Assembly: GCA_963855995.1 (NCBI GenBank)
Contig: OY979728.1
Coordinates: 3,892,330 to 3,956,329, forward strand
Reading direction: 5' to 3'
DNA length: 64,000 bases
DNA from: Muricea muricata
Lineage: Eukaryota; Cnidaria; Anthozoa; Malacalcyonacea; Plexauridae
This document shows positions 63,110 through 64,000 of the stretch, piece by piece (positions within the stretch are counted from its first letter, which is position 1; each line of letters opens with the position of its first letter). A program made the position numbers and the translations under genes. Under the pieces are notes generated by a model, which did not search any database, had not been told where the DNA came from, and saw only the letters and a list, made by a program, of their open reading frames with translations.

Positions 63110-64000
63110 TCAAGCAAGTCCCTAACATATAAAGAGGAGGGAGCGAGTAAAATTTTTTAAGATTTTGCAATGATGCGGCAATTTCTAAAGATGGAATGCT
63201 ATTTTGACATCAATAAGAAATGTTGTTTTGACAGTTAGACGGTGCTATTATGACGTAAAAGGTGTTAAATTGACACCCCTACTCTAAAGGGGTTTAAAAA
63301 CCCCAGTATGGCGGTGTCAAAATGGTAGCAAAAAGGGTGTTAATCTATACCGTTTTATTTGACATTATTTTTGAGAAGTTATCTTAACAACCTCAGTCAT
63401 ATTAGTGCATAATTGTTGATGAGCGTTTTCGGTCTCGTAACGAACTGTTTACCAGAAATTAGGAATTTAGTGAATGGAGGAATGCAGTACTTTTTGATCG
63501 AAAAGTCCAGTCATAAATCACAGTATTTTTCAGATCACCTGAAAAGATTGCTAAAACGGCATCTATGATGTTTGACCTATTTTTTCCATATCTGAACGAC
63601 CTTGAAGAAAAAGAAGTCTAAGATGAGAGTATAATATTGTGGAAACAGCGCGTTAATTTCCTGTCGCAAAGCTTTCGATCCGTCAGCTCCGATCTTCATC
63701 AGTGCTTATAACAATTGACTATTATCAACACTGATGAAGATCCGAGCTAGCGGATCGAAAGCTTTGTGACCGTAAATTTACCTGGCGTTTCCAGCTTTGA
63801 TTGATAATCACCATGCAAACATACAAGGAACTTATTAATTCTAAGATGATGCCGGAAGTGATGTAAAATAGCATGTGATGTGGTTGGTAATCGGATAACC
63901 AATCACATAAAATTGCTAGTCTTTGTCCCGCCATGCAAACTTGATGCAAAACCGCTACCCCATGCATCAAGTTCGCAAGGCGAAAATAACAGCTTGTTAA
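63110..64000. repeat. Direct repeat downstream of gene 5 (matches 58300-58960)
   Basis: tggaatgctattttgaca, gtgttaaattgacacc, aaaagtccag, cagatcacctgaaaag, gttggtaatcgg and caaacttgatgca follow the order of the upstream copy. It reaches the window edge. Confidence 0.8.
63637..63797. mobile_element. Foldback element of the gtggaaac family
   Basis: Both arms carry ctgatgaagatc, a short stem and gatcgaaagctttg, in opposite orientation, with ends gtggaaacagcg and ggcgtttccagc. It interrupts the direct repeat at 63110-64000. Confidence 0.75.

Overview
The window is intron-rich, AT-rich animal DNA. GT-AG introns, AATAAA signals, Bel/Pao and CR1-type retroelements and many small foldback elements indicate a metazoan. 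The style of the repeats, such as TA-flanked elements ending CACACGTAAA and foldbacks containing gagtgagcgcagcgaacg, looks cnidarian-like, but that placement is inference.

Left third (1-16,000). One gene on the minus strand can be assembled from splice sites and matching intron phases: 15637 down to 4796, probably continuing off the left edge. It has a disordered basic/serine-rich N-terminus, an exon resembling the end of a GRAM domain, and an acidic linker. The core GRAM exons were not found. The rest is introns, two related minisatellites, a (CATTAC)n-type microsatellite and several foldback elements.

16,000-23,000. A nest of mobile DNA: a mariner-like MITE, foldbacks, a 3.6-kb CR1-type LINE (minus strand, broken) and a GC-rich MITE with a 9-bp target duplication. 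Most of this lies inside a duplicated promoter module.

Right two thirds (23,000-64,000). A cluster of five paralogous genes for secreted DNA/RNA non-specific endonucleases (Endonuclease_NS/NUC family): gene 1 (23315-28991, +), gene 2 (36748-40843, +), gene 3 (43223-48261, +), gene 4 (51236-54678, -) and gene 5 (59959-62871, +). Each has four exons: signal peptide with an N-glycosylation sequon; an N-terminal Cys-containing domain; a 255-nt catalytic exon; a C-terminal exon. All introns are phase 1. The spacing H...N-x3-Q-x4-N-x3-W-x3-E matches the Serratia nuclease active site. All five reading frames look open. A degenerate Bel/Pao LTR element (29239-35532) lies between genes 1 and 2.

The cluster looks actively rearranged. 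Gene 3 is a mosaic: promoter, exon 1 and start of intron 1 from a gene-1-like unit, the body from a gene-2-like unit, and the start of exon 2 like gene 5. Several transposon insertions can be compared with empty sites in paralogous copies inside the window. Three orphan exon-1 cassettes lack the proximal promoter block. Gene 5 is flanked by direct repeats, so a further unit may start beyond the right edge. The nucleases would presumably be exported and act on extracellular, dietary or pathogen nucleic acid; that role is inferred from family and signal peptide only.
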